DNA of 55,032 nt. It comes from a virus. Position numbers and translations under genes: made by a program. Of the stretch, positions 1-8,165 are shown one piece after another. The stretch spans positions 1-55,032 of IMG/VR virus record IMGVR_UViG_3300045020_000011; one strand, given 5' to 3'. Numbering within the stretch: the first letter of the stretch is position 1; the number at the start of each line of letters is the position of its first letter. Below the pieces are notes generated by a model. It made no database searches, had not been told where the DNA came from, and saw nothing but the letters and a program-made list of their open reading frames with translations.

Positions 1-109
1 CCTGGAACAAGCCCGAAATACTGACAAAGAAACGATTGATAAAATTCTCCTGCATGTGAAGTCCATTGATGAGAACTTGAACCGATACAAGGGATTTCTT
101 GGAGCAGTT
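1..109. repeat. Left copy of 109-bp terminal repeat
   Basis: These bases recur at 54924-55032 with one difference: position 19 is T here and G at 54942. The repeat lies inside a small gene that reads through the junction, so the two ends join. It is either an assembly overlap of a circular map or a short terminal redundancy. The mismatch changes one codon (Asn here, Lys in the right copy). Confidence 0.95.
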
Positions 110-172
110 TGGTTCGTGATCTCATGTGTTGGTATCTTCTTCAGTGCATTTAAATTCTTTCATAAAGGATAA
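2..172 (+). CDS. Small XhlA/holin-like membrane protein, C-terminal part
   Basis: This is the 3' part of a gene that starts at 54895 and crosses the ends of the window. Joined, it encodes about 66 residues: a charged, coiled-coil-prone N-terminal half, then one hydrophobic segment (from about GAVWFVISCVGIFFSAF) and a short basic tail ending at TAA 170-172. One amphipathic helix followed by one membrane helix is the layout of XhlA-like and other small lysis proteins. It sits directly upstream of a three-helix holin, so a lysis role is likely. The family match is by eye. Confidence 0.65.
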   Translation: MEQARNTDKETIDKILLHVKSIDENLNRYKGFLGAVWFVISCVGIFFSAFKFFHKG

Positions 173-175
173 ATC

Positions 176-607
176 ATGGGTTTACTAGACTTAGTTACTG
201 GTCCGGTACTGGATATTATCAACAAGATTATCCCCACTCCGATGACTGCTGAGCAGAAATCACAAGCTCAACTGGCATTACAACAACTTCAACAGAACGA
301 AGAGTTCAAGCAAATGGATGATGCTCTTGCTGCTTCAGCGCAGCAAACAAACATCAACCAAGCTGAAGCTAGTAATCCAAATATGTTTGTTGCTGGTTGG
401 CGACCATTCGTTGGTTGGGTCTGTGGTGGTGGTTTAGCGTATCAATACCTAGCTGATCCGTTGCTTAGTTGGGGTGCAGCAATTGCTCATTTACCCGTTC
501 CTCCATCACTGGATATGTCTACGCTCATTACGATGCTTGGTGGACTTCTGGGTCTTGGTGGAATGCGTACATACGAAAAAATCAATAACGCACAAGGAAA
601 CCATTAA
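176..607 (+). CDS. Holin, three-transmembrane GTA type
   Basis: This 143-residue protein resembles the 'holin of 3TMs' family found in phages and gene transfer agents. An N-terminal amphipathic stretch (LLDLVTGPVLDIINKIIP) is followed by a Gln-rich helix, then hydrophobic segments at about residues 70-90 (VAGWRPFVGWVCGGGLAYQY) and 113-130 (MSTLITMLGGLLGLGG). Such holins form inner-membrane lesions that release or activate the endolysin. It begins three bases after the small membrane gene and its last base overlaps the tailspike ATG (TAATG). The endolysin lies 12 kb further along the same transcription direction. Confidence 0.8.
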   Translation: MGLLDLVTGPVLDIINKIIPTPMTAEQKSQAQLALQQLQQNEEFKQMDDALAASAQQTNINQAEASNPNMFVAGWRPFVGWVCGGGLAYQYLADPLLSWGAAIAHLPVPPSLDMSTLITMLGGLLGLGGMRTYEKINNAQGNH

Positions 608-2079
608 TGGCTGCGGGTACAAATATGACATTTACTGACTACGGTTCACCTGTACCAGCGGTATGGTTGAACGGTGTCAATAGTTTTGTTAATAGTGTAG
701 TTTCTTCGATCAGTGCTCTAGCAGCACTTGATCAAAATTACCCATTCTCAACAATTGCATTTGTATCGGGATACTACACTGCCAACGACGGTGGTGGTGG
801 TATTTACATCTACAATGCTACTATGTCTCAAACACTGGCTAATGGTGGGACGATAATCGCCTCAACTAATGGAACTGGTTGTTGGGTACTTCAATTTACC
901 AACGGTGTTTCAGTTAAGCAGTTTGGCTGTAAACTCGATGGTGTAACCAATGACTACCAGTCTTTGAATGCAGCTATTCTGGCATCGATTGCGGGTAACT
1001 TTAAGCTGACTGCTCCTGCTGGTACTTGTTTTGTTGGTACTAGCACAGTCGCTTTTCCCAATACGATGCCCCAAGGCTACACCATTGATTTCCATCCAGA
1101 CTTCATTATTCAGTACTCTGGTACGGGAAGTGCGGTTACAGTAGATTCGTGTTACAATGCCAAGCTAACTTTTGGTCAGATTGTTTGTACTGGTGGTACA
1201 TCCTGTGCTACTGCTGCCCTGCACATTGCTCCTACTAATGTTGGAGCTAACGGACAGAATGCATGTGTTGTTTCGACAATCAACTTTCAAATGGTTTCTG
1301 GTGCTCAAAATGCACTGTATCTCGATAACCATAATGGTTCGATTGCCCAATGTGATATCAATGGTGTCTCGATTATAAACGGTTATCTACAACCAGCAGG
1401 ATCGATGACTGGGAATATTGTTGCCATTCTAGTAGATGGGGTTTCTCCGAATATCTTCCAGGGTAATATAGTTAATGTGAACTATCCTCAGCCCGCTCCA
1501 GCAGCTTTTGCCGCTGGTAATTCTAATTGGGTGGGAATACAGGATGGGAGTACCACATTTGGTCCCTCGTTAAACAATGTGAACCAATATATTTATGGTG
1601 CCATTGATGGGGCTGGATGCACTACTTCTTATGGTCTGAATCTGTTTGCTGGATACAATTCGTTCACTGGACCTATTGTTGATGTACAAACCGGAGTTCA
1701 GGTTGAGATTAACTCAGTCCAGAACCTCATCATCACTGCTGATATTAATATTCTGGCTGGTGGTACATTCGTTCGCGATCTAACTAACCACACATATGGT
1801 GCCTACACTATTGTTGGTGTGCCAACTGTTGGTAGAGCATATGGAACATCTACCGTTCTGTCAGTGGCGGCGGGAGGTTCAGCAAATTACACAGTTACAT
1901 TTCCGTACCCTATTGTTGGAGGCATGGTAAACAAAGTTGGAGCGACTGTTTTTAATCCTTCTGTTTTGGGATTGGTTGTTTCGATTTCAACTCTGTCAAC
2001 AACGGGTATGATTGTTACTGTTTTTAATCCTACGGTCAGTGCAGCCACTTGCCAAGTGAGTTGGTTTGCGGGAGATTAA
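607..2079 (+). CDS. Tailspike or tail fibre with beta-helix domain
   Basis: This 490-residue virion protein has a short N-terminal attachment-like region (about residues 1-75). It is followed by SVKQFGCKLDGVTNDYQSLNAAI at about residues 100-122, the typical start of phage pectate-lyase-like right-handed beta helices. The rest is a Gly/Asn/Thr-rich series of strands, followed by a C-terminal beta-rich cap. Such proteins bind and often degrade surface polysaccharide. I cannot assign catalytic residues. The gene starts at the stop of the holin and is followed by P22-like tail accessory genes, which fits a spike on a short tail. Confidence 0.78.
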   Translation: MAAGTNMTFTDYGSPVPAVWLNGVNSFVNSVVSSISALAALDQNYPFSTIAFVSGYYTANDGGGGIYIYNATMSQTLANGGTIIASTNGTGCWVLQFTNGVSVKQFGCKLDGVTNDYQSLNAAILASIAGNFKLTAPAGTCFVGTSTVAFPNTMPQGYTIDFHPDFIIQYSGTGSAVTVDSCYNAKLTFGQIVCTGGTSCATAALHIAPTNVGANGQNACVVSTINFQMVSGAQNALYLDNHNGSIAQCDINGVSIINGYLQPAGSMTGNIVAILVDGVSPNIFQGNIVNVNYPQPAPAAFAAGNSNWVGIQDGSTTFGPSLNNVNQYIYGAIDGAGCTTSYGLNLFAGYNSFTGPIVDVQTGVQVEINSVQNLIITADINILAGGTFVRDLTNHTYGAYTIVGVPTVGRAYGTSTVLSVAAGGSANYTVTFPYPIVGGMVNKVGATVFNPSVLGLVVSISTLSTTGMIVTVFNPTVSAATCQVSWFAGD

Positions 2080-2081
2080 TT

Positions 2082-2840
2082 ATGGCTATTTCTGGGGCAG
2101 CTAACTGGAATTACACAAGAGATCAGATCGTCAATGCCGCCTATCGTAAGATAGGTATTGGTGTTGATGGTTCTACAGTAACAGCTACACAATTGACCAA
2201 TGCCCAAGAGGCATTGAACAATCTCGTCTTCTCGTTGTATGCCCAGGGTATGCCCGTCTGGGCCATGACCACGACCTACTTCAACCCTATCCAAGGGCAG
2301 GTTGCCTATCCGGTTGGGTCTGGAATTGGTACTGGTAACTTGAATATCATTGCACCGTTGAAGGTGGTACAGGCTTGGTCGAGAGATACCAACGAGTACG
2401 ATACCGATATCCCAATGAACATCTACACTCAGTACAACTACAATTTGCTGAGTACGAAGATCAACGAAGGATATCCGATTCACTTCTGGTATCAACCTGG
2501 AAATCAATCTGGTACAATCACGATCTGGCCAGCACCGGACAGCTACTCTGCTCAGTATCGTCAGATTTGGTTTGTGTACCAACGCCCGTTTGATCAGTTT
2601 AATGCTGGTACAGATACTCCTGACTTCCCTCAAGTCTGGATTGAGCCACTGATCTATTCGTTGGCTCATCGCATGGGACCGGAGTTCGGTCTACCCCTGA
2701 GTGAAATTGATAAGCTCAACGAAACAGCAAACGAACTTATTACCAATGCCTTGTCGTTCGGTACTGAAGAAGGTAGTCTCTTCATTCAGCCTGATTGGGT
2801 TGTTATGGGCATGGGGGGAGGGAATCCCTATGGTGGGTAA
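2082..2840 (+). CDS. Head-tail adaptor / tail accessory factor, P22 gp4-like
   Basis: The start is the ATG at 2082, preceded by GGGAGATT; an upstream in-frame ATG at 2049 lies inside the tailspike gene. The 252-residue product begins with a helical segment (TRDQIVNAAYRKIGI... ATQLTNAQEALNNLVFSLYAQGMPVWA) typical of P22 gp4-like factors that close the portal after packaging. The middle contains WYQPGNQSGTITIWPAP-type strands seen in the larger versions of this family. It is followed two genes later by a gp10-like protein, the expected partner in a P22-type tail. Confidence 0.72.
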   Translation: MAISGAANWNYTRDQIVNAAYRKIGIGVDGSTVTATQLTNAQEALNNLVFSLYAQGMPVWAMTTTYFNPIQGQVAYPVGSGIGTGNLNIIAPLKVVQAWSRDTNEYDTDIPMNIYTQYNYNLLSTKINEGYPIHFWYQPGNQSGTITIWPAPDSYSAQYRQIWFVYQRPFDQFNAGTDTPDFPQVWIEPLIYSLAHRMGPEFGLPLSEIDKLNETANELITNALSFGTEEGSLFIQPDWVVMGMGGGNPYGG

Positions 2841-3180
2841 ATCTAGCAAAGTTGCAATGTGGTATGCCAAGTTTCGTGGCTCGGCTGCTTTCCTCTGGGG
2901 CCTTACTGGATTCATTGTTGCTTGGCTTACGATCCATTGTATCATTAGTTGGTGGGACAAAGACCTTTCTCTTATCAATCTTCTTCTTAGCTCAGAAGCA
3001 TCGGTCTCCCTGGCTTTCTTTGCCATGATGCAGGAACAGACTGAAATGTACCATACTGAGTTGATGGAGACCATTAAGAAGATGGTCAAAGATATCAGCG
3101 AAGATGTGGATGATATCAAAGAGGAAGTAGAAGAAACTAGCGATGCTAATCGCGTTGAGGGCAACGCTCATGGCAACTAA
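2830..3180 (+). CDS. Small two-helix membrane protein, possibly low-affinity iron permease-like
   Basis: The start is the ATG at 2830, after a very G-rich ribosome-binding site (GGGGGGAGGG); it overlaps the previous gene by 11 bases. The 116-residue product has hydrophobic helices at about 17-40 (SAAFLWGLTGFIVAWLTIHCII) and 50-68, then a long acidic amphipathic tail (EDVDDIKEEVEE). The arrangement, including a MQEQTEMYHTELMETI stretch after the second helix, is reminiscent of the short 'low affinity iron permease' family (PF04120) seen in some phages, but this is only by eye. It sits between two tail accessory genes. Its role is unknown. Confidence 0.6.
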   Translation: MVGKSSKVAMWYAKFRGSAAFLWGLTGFIVAWLTIHCIISWWDKDLSLINLLLSSEASVSLAFFAMMQEQTEMYHTELMETIKKMVKDISEDVDDIKEEVEETSDANRVEGNAHGN

Positions 3181-4615
3181 TCCGTATTTTACACAATATC
3201 ACACACAACGATTCTCTTTCATTGGTTCCCCCCAACAACGGGATGGTACGTATCAGAAGGACCAACGGTTCCTCAATATGTACCCAGAACTGATCAAGAG
3301 TCCTATTAGCGATGGTAAGAAGTACTACCTCAAGAAACGACCCGGAGTCGCAGCAGGTACAACCTATTCTGGTACTCCCCAAGGGATTTTCTATTGGGCC
3401 AAACCAAATATTTATCTGGTCGCTGCTGGTGGGACATTGTACTTCAATGGTACAGCAATCCTCACCCTAGCAACCTCGACCGGTGTAGTTGGATTCACTG
3501 AGTATGACATTTCAACCGAAGATGTTCTCTTTGTCTGTGATGGAACTCAAGCATACACCATCAATGGGTCAGGCACTGTAACAGCAACGATTACATCTGC
3601 AAACGGTCTACCAAGCCCACATATTCCGGCTCCAGTATTTCTTGACGGTTACATCTTTCTGGCAAGTGCCAATAGCCAATCCATCAACAACAGTAACTTG
3701 AATGACCCCACTACATGGCCTGCGGACGGTTTCATCTATAAGGAAATGTTCCCAGATAATGTAGTATGGATGACGAAAGCACAGAACTATCTGGTTGGTA
3801 TTGGTTCAGCATCGATTGAGTTCTTCTATGACAATGCTAACTCCACTGGTTCACCGCTGTTGCCAAACGCTCCAGCAGTTGCTCAGTTTGGGTGCCCAGC
3901 CCCACAGTCGGTGGTTCAAACGGAAGTGGAAACAATCCTGATTGGATCAACAGATGCTGGTGGTCATACGGTGTGGACCATTAGTGGTTTCCAACCAACT
4001 GAGATTGCAAGTGAGCCGGTACGAGAAGCACTTGACTTGGAAGGTACGAGTCTGACTCAAGCTACTGGTTTCTGTGTTCAGTGTTCTGGTCACAAGTGGT
4101 ATGTGATGAACCTAGTTGGGAATAGCCGTACCTTCGTATATGACTTCGATGAGCAGATGTGGCACGAGTGGTCATCTGGTACGACTCAGCAGTACTTCCA
4201 GTGGGCATTTGCAGCAGATAGTGGTAATGGTTCCCCAATGCTCCTGTCAGCTACCTCTGGTCAAACTGGTGTTCTCTCACCAACTAACTACACTGATCTA
4301 GGTAACGCAATTAACTGTGAGGTTATCACCAGTAAGCTGGATTTTGATACCATCATGAGAAAGCGTATCTTCCGTCTTTCATTGATTGGGGATGCACCAA
4401 ATGCTAATAACAATGTACCTCTCACATTGAACTGGTCAGATGATGACTACAATACTTGGGTTGGTGGCTTAACAATTGAGATGAGTGGGGATTATCCCAC
4501 GGTAACACAGTTAGGTTACACACGTAGACGAGCATTCCAATTCATCTACCAGCAACCTTATCCGCTTCGACTTGAGGCATTTGAAGTAGACATTATCCAG
4601 GAGGTACGTCGATGA
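3170..4615 (+). CDS. Packaged-DNA stabilisation / tail hub protein, P22 gp10-like
   Basis: I chose the ATG at 3170, which has GAGG upstream and overlaps the membrane-protein gene by 11 bases; the ATG at 3143 lacks a site. The 481-residue product has features of the gp10 family: an early QRFLNMYPELI segment, a KKYYLKKRPG stretch, repeated beta-propeller-like strands (VFLDGYIFLAS, YLVGIGSASIEFFYDN) and a C-terminal region with RKRIFRLSLIGDAPN. P22 gp10 binds gp4 below the portal and carries the tailspikes and needle. It is translationally coupled (ATGA) to the next gene. Confidence 0.75.
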   Translation: MATNPYFTQYHTQRFSFIGSPQQRDGTYQKDQRFLNMYPELIKSPISDGKKYYLKKRPGVAAGTTYSGTPQGIFYWAKPNIYLVAAGGTLYFNGTAILTLATSTGVVGFTEYDISTEDVLFVCDGTQAYTINGSGTVTATITSANGLPSPHIPAPVFLDGYIFLASANSQSINNSNLNDPTTWPADGFIYKEMFPDNVVWMTKAQNYLVGIGSASIEFFYDNANSTGSPLLPNAPAVAQFGCPAPQSVVQTEVETILIGSTDAGGHTVWTISGFQPTEIASEPVREALDLEGTSLTQATGFCVQCSGHKWYVMNLVGNSRTFVYDFDEQMWHEWSSGTTQQYFQWAFAADSGNGSPMLLSATSGQTGVLSPTNYTDLGNAINCEVITSKLDFDTIMRKRIFRLSLIGDAPNANNNVPLTLNWSDDDYNTWVGGLTIEMSGDYPTVTQLGYTRRRAFQFIYQQPYPLRLEAFEVDIIQEVRR

Positions 4616-5097
4616 CTGCTGGTTTACCGCCGCCACCGATTAACAGCCCGGATGGTAGCTTCTACTGGATTCAGTGGTACACACAGCTTACTAACATTCT
4701 GAGTGGAACTGGCTACCCTTGGGCATCGATTAACTTTGCTGGATCAGATATCGCTAGCATCGTAACTCGTAACCATAACGAGTTGTCCAATATCCAAGGG
4801 GGTACAGCCACTGGAACCTCTCCAGGTGCAGGCGATGCATATCACATGACAGGTCGAGGGTATGTCTCTGCTGCTGGCGCTGGAACTGGTCTACCAACAG
4901 GATGGTCAGTAGCATTGACTTCCACTGGTGTCTACACCATCACTCATAATCTTGGTCTGGCTGCTCCGAATATTGGTGCTGTAGCTACGTCAAACACTGC
5001 TGGAGTTACCGTATCCTATATTGACCTATCCAGTACTACGCAAGCAGTTGTGCATCTAAGTGGTAACGGTGCTTTTACTTTCATAATTACCTCATGA
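4612..5097 (+). CDS. Putative minor tail/virion protein
   Basis: The product has 161 residues and shares an ATGA junction with the gene before and the gene after. The N-terminus (PPPPINSPDGSFYWIQWYTQLTNIL) is a short proline run followed by an aromatic helix; the remainder is Gly/Ala/Thr-rich and ends in a compact beta domain. I recognise no family with certainty. Its position after the gp10-like gene would suit a small tail-tip or needle-associated protein. Confidence 0.6.
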   Translation: MTAGLPPPPINSPDGSFYWIQWYTQLTNILSGTGYPWASINFAGSDIASIVTRNHNELSNIQGGTATGTSPGAGDAYHMTGRGYVSAAGAGTGLPTGWSVALTSTGVYTITHNLGLAAPNIGAVATSNTAGVTVSYIDLSSTTQAVVHLSGNGAFTFIITS

Positions 5098-5540
5098 TTA
5101 AAACACAACTAACTAGAGAAGATGCCCTTCAAATCTTGGAACTTGGTCGGGCTTTACACAATGAGTCCCGATTCAAGGACGAACCATTTGATACCGAGAA
5201 ATGTTGGGCAGTTCTCGATAGCACACTCCGATATCCAGATAAACGATTCATTGCCTACGATGATCAGTTTCATGGATTCATCATTATGTCAATGAATGAA
5301 GAATTCTTCAATCATGTAAAGTGGGCAGCAGATTTGTGTTTGTATGTTGCTCCAGAGTTTCGTGGTAGTTCACTAGTCATACGACTGCTTGACAGTGCTG
5401 AGAAGTGGGCTAAAGAAAATGGAGCGCGAGATATTACAATATTCCACAATACAGGAATTGATACCGAGAAAGCTCCCAAACTATTTAATAAACTTGGATT
5501 CCATATGAAGGGATATATCTTTGCCAAGGAGCTAGTATAA
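5094..5540 (+). CDS. GNAT-family acetyltransferase
   Basis: The product has 148 residues. The acetyl-CoA binding motif A is visible as VAPEFRGSSLVIRLLDSAEKWAKENGA (about residues 83-107), followed by a terminal strand/helix with PKLFNKLGFHMKGYIFAKEL, as in GNAT enzymes whose last motif is GFxxxG. It probably transfers an acetyl or related acyl group to an amine; the substrate is unknown. Its place inside the tail/ejection operon, coupled by ATGA and TAATG overlaps, suggests a virion protein or an early-infection host target. Confidence 0.8.
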   Translation: MIKTQLTREDALQILELGRALHNESRFKDEPFDTEKCWAVLDSTLRYPDKRFIAYDDQFHGFIIMSMNEEFFNHVKWAADLCLYVAPEFRGSSLVIRLLDSAEKWAKENGARDITIFHNTGIDTEKAPKLFNKLGFHMKGYIFAKELV

Positions 5541-7105
5541 TGTGTGGTGTTCTTGATGACGTTCTTCCGGTACTAGGTGGCATTGGGGGCTTCTTGCTTG
5601 GAGGCCCTGTTGGCGCAGCCATCGGGGGTGGTCTCGGTGGTGCAGTTAATGGTGGTATTCAAAGTGGCTGGAATCTCGGAGATACCCTGCTTGGTGGTGT
5701 AACTGGTGGAGTGGGTGGAGCTTTTGGGGCTGGTGGTATCGTCAACGGACTCAGTAGCCTTGGTAGTACTCTGAGCGCTGATACTCTCGGTGATCTAGGC
5801 TCAGCCGGTGGCTTTGCTGCTGGACTTGGCTCGGCTACGCCATCCACCCTTGGGGGCCTTGAATCGGCCACAGGTGGCGCTGGTTTGTTTGGTGTTGGGT
5901 CAGGTACTGGTACCGCTATTGGAGACGCTTCACAGGCTCTTGGTGGCTCTGGATTGGGTATGGCTGGTGGCGATGCTCTGTCTGGTGTTACGGGTAATTC
6001 TGCCTACCTTGGTGGCCTTGGTGGTGGAACCCAGGGAACTGGTCTAGGAACTCCAGGATCGGCACAGCTTGGCAATACCGGTATGGGCCAGTCAACTGCT
6101 GACCTCTCTGGTGCTCAATCAGCGGCAACCAACCCAATGATGGGTCCTACCAGTCCTATGCAAACCGCAGGGATTTCTGGTAGCCCTACAGTTGGTAACA
6201 ATATTGGTACTCTTAGTCAGACGAATACTCCTGGGATCACTGGTGGTGGTGCCATTCCGACTGATTCTGGCTCAACCTCCCTAGAGGGATCACAAGGTAT
6301 GGCTCCTGGTGGGGCTCCTCAGATGGCCCCTGGTGCTGATCCCTCTCAAGCAATGGCGGCAGGGGCTATGAGCCCTGGTGCAACAGGAAGCACAGGTAGT
6401 AATCTTTCAGCAATGTTTGGGCCAGACTCAACGGCTACATCTAGCCCAATGGGTCAAGCAATTTCAAACGCAGGAACTAGTTCCGTCGGAGGAGGCGGAG
6501 CGTTAGGAGAAAACATGGGTGATGATGGTAGCAGTTTCTTGAGCCAACTATTTGGCGGTGGTGGTGGCTCAGGTGGACAGGCCACTGATATCCCAGGTCA
6601 ATCGATTGGATCAAATTATGGTACAGCAGCTAACTCGGCTGCACAGGGTGGTAACTTCGGCAATACTCTCAGCAGCTTCTTTAGTGGTTTGGGGAATAAC
6701 TCAGCAAGCACGTTGTCTCCGATGGCTGGTCTGCTTCAATCTGGTCTGAATGCATACCAACAATATGCTCGGCAGAATGCGGCTAGTAACTATGCAAACC
6801 AGATTCAGCAGATCTATAGCCCGACTGGTCCCTATGCACAACAGATGCAATCGAACATTGCACGTCAGTATGCAGCGCAAGGTCGGAATGCCGAAGTTGG
6901 TCCGCAGCAAGTTCAATTGGCAGCATTGCTGGCTAACGGACAGGCTCAAGCATTGGGCGGTGCTCAGTATGCTAACGCTGCACAGAATACTTCTGGTGCG
7001 AATATGCTTAACGGCTTGTTCACGACTCCTGGTGCTATGACAGGCCTTGGTCAAGTAGCGGGCAGCGCGTGGAACGGTCTGAGCAATCTCTTTAGTGGGT
7101 TCTAA
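5540..7105 (+). CDS. Gly/Ala-rich putative internal (ejection) virion protein
   Basis: This 521-residue protein is very rich in Gly, Ala, Ser and Thr. It opens with VLPVLGGIGGFLLGGPVGAAIGGGLGGAV, a glycine-zipper-like hydrophobic stretch that could insert into a membrane. After a long low-complexity middle, residues about 400-480 form a more ordered helix region (AYQQYARQNAASNYANQIQQIY... NIARQYAAQGRNAEVG). Its position before two further large proteins and next to the transglycosylase gene matches internal proteins that build a channel during DNA ejection. This is inference from context. Confidence 0.65.
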   Translation: MCGVLDDVLPVLGGIGGFLLGGPVGAAIGGGLGGAVNGGIQSGWNLGDTLLGGVTGGVGGAFGAGGIVNGLSSLGSTLSADTLGDLGSAGGFAAGLGSATPSTLGGLESATGGAGLFGVGSGTGTAIGDASQALGGSGLGMAGGDALSGVTGNSAYLGGLGGGTQGTGLGTPGSAQLGNTGMGQSTADLSGAQSAATNPMMGPTSPMQTAGISGSPTVGNNIGTLSQTNTPGITGGGAIPTDSGSTSLEGSQGMAPGGAPQMAPGADPSQAMAAGAMSPGATGSTGSNLSAMFGPDSTATSSPMGQAISNAGTSSVGGGGALGENMGDDGSSFLSQLFGGGGGSGGQATDIPGQSIGSNYGTAANSAAQGGNFGNTLSSFFSGLGNNSASTLSPMAGLLQSGLNAYQQYARQNAASNYANQIQQIYSPTGPYAQQMQSNIARQYAAQGRNAEVGPQQVQLAALLANGQAQALGGAQYANAAQNTSGANMLNGLFTTPGAMTGLGQVAGSAWNGLSNLFSGF

Positions 7106-7107
7106 TT

Positions 7108-8133
7108 ATGCCAGCATATGTAAATGATGCACAAACACTAGCAGATGTTGTAGGGCCTGCCGCTGCTGCTAATCAGATGCAGACGCAGAATGCGGCGGCC
7201 AACGTACAACAGGATATTGCTAACCAAGTAGCGCAAGGTACGGAAGCAGCAGATATCCAGAAGCCTTATCTGCAAAACCTGTTCACACAAGCCAATACAA
7301 ACAATACCAATGCGATAGCTCTACAGAACTCTGTCAAGGGTCTTACCGATCAGGCAGAAATGCCATCGGCTATTGGTGCTGGTGTTGCAGCTAATCAAGC
7401 TAAGATGACTGCGGATCAAGTTAGTAAGATCAGTTCTCTTGGACAGCTGGTAGGTCAGGTTGCTGGTGTCATGGACAACGTACCCCCGCCTGCTCGTCAG
7501 GCAGCGATGACTGAGATTCTCCAACGGAATAATATTGATCCGAGTACAGTCGGTCCTCTGATCTCTGGTGATCCTGATACTCTTCGTAGTGTTTCACAGA
7601 AGATGATTCAAGCATCAGCATCTTACCAAACTCAGATGATGTCAGAGGAAATGCGTAACCAAGGATCAGCACAAGTTGCAACCATTGGTGCACAAAGCCG
7701 TGAGCGTGAAGCAAAGACGATTGCTCAAGGTCGTACTGATGTAGCGTCCATAAATGCTGCGCAGCGTGCTCAACAATGGAACAACCAGAAAGGCGCTCTT
7801 GCAGCTAAGGTGGCTCAAGGTACTGCAACTCCTGCTGAGCAACAGACACTCCAGTGGATGACGCAGAGTGAGCAGATGGCTCGTCAGGGCAACCCGATGG
7901 CACAATCGGCAATGGGTATCAATGTTGAACCTAACGTTCCGAATGTTCCGAACACAAGCCCACAGCAACCCGCAGCACCACAGGCTCCTCAACAAGTTCC
8001 TCCAACTCCAGCACTTCAAACCGGAGTTGAACAGAAGTGGGGTAGGGGCAGCTACGATCCTAACAAGTACACCTATGTCCTAGCAGTTAATCCTGCTACG
8101 GGAAAACCGGACCTTGGCCGTATTCCAAAATGA
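7108..8133 (+). CDS. Putative internal (ejection) virion protein, helical
   Basis: The product has 341 residues, is Ala/Gln-rich and is mostly predicted helix. It contains coiled-coil-prone segments (for example EEMRNQGSAQVATIGAQSRE at about 178-197) and a Pro/Gln-rich linker near the C-terminus (SPQQPAAPQAPQQVPPTPA). It starts two bases after the previous stop and precedes the 1600-residue transglycosylase protein. No family is recognised; the place and composition suit the second member of a three-protein ejection set. Confidence 0.62.
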   Translation: MPAYVNDAQTLADVVGPAAAANQMQTQNAAANVQQDIANQVAQGTEAADIQKPYLQNLFTQANTNNTNAIALQNSVKGLTDQAEMPSAIGAGVAANQAKMTADQVSKISSLGQLVGQVAGVMDNVPPPARQAAMTEILQRNNIDPSTVGPLISGDPDTLRSVSQKMIQASASYQTQMMSEEMRNQGSAQVATIGAQSREREAKTIAQGRTDVASINAAQRAQQWNNQKGALAAKVAQGTATPAEQQTLQWMTQSEQMARQGNPMAQSAMGINVEPNVPNVPNTSPQQPAAPQAPQQVPPTPALQTGVEQKWGRGSYDPNKYTYVLAVNPATGKPDLGRIPK

Positions 8134-8165
8134 GTCAGCGATCTGACGATCTTTTAAGGTAAACA

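Noticed and set aside
2076-2669. Leftward open frame of 197 codons
   Set aside because: Antisense to the gp4-like gene; no promoter, no start site and no domain.
8134-8157. GTCAG/CTGAC hairpin with TTTT between two virion genes
   Set aside because: A five-base stem with four T residues is too weak to call a terminator, and the genes read as one unit.
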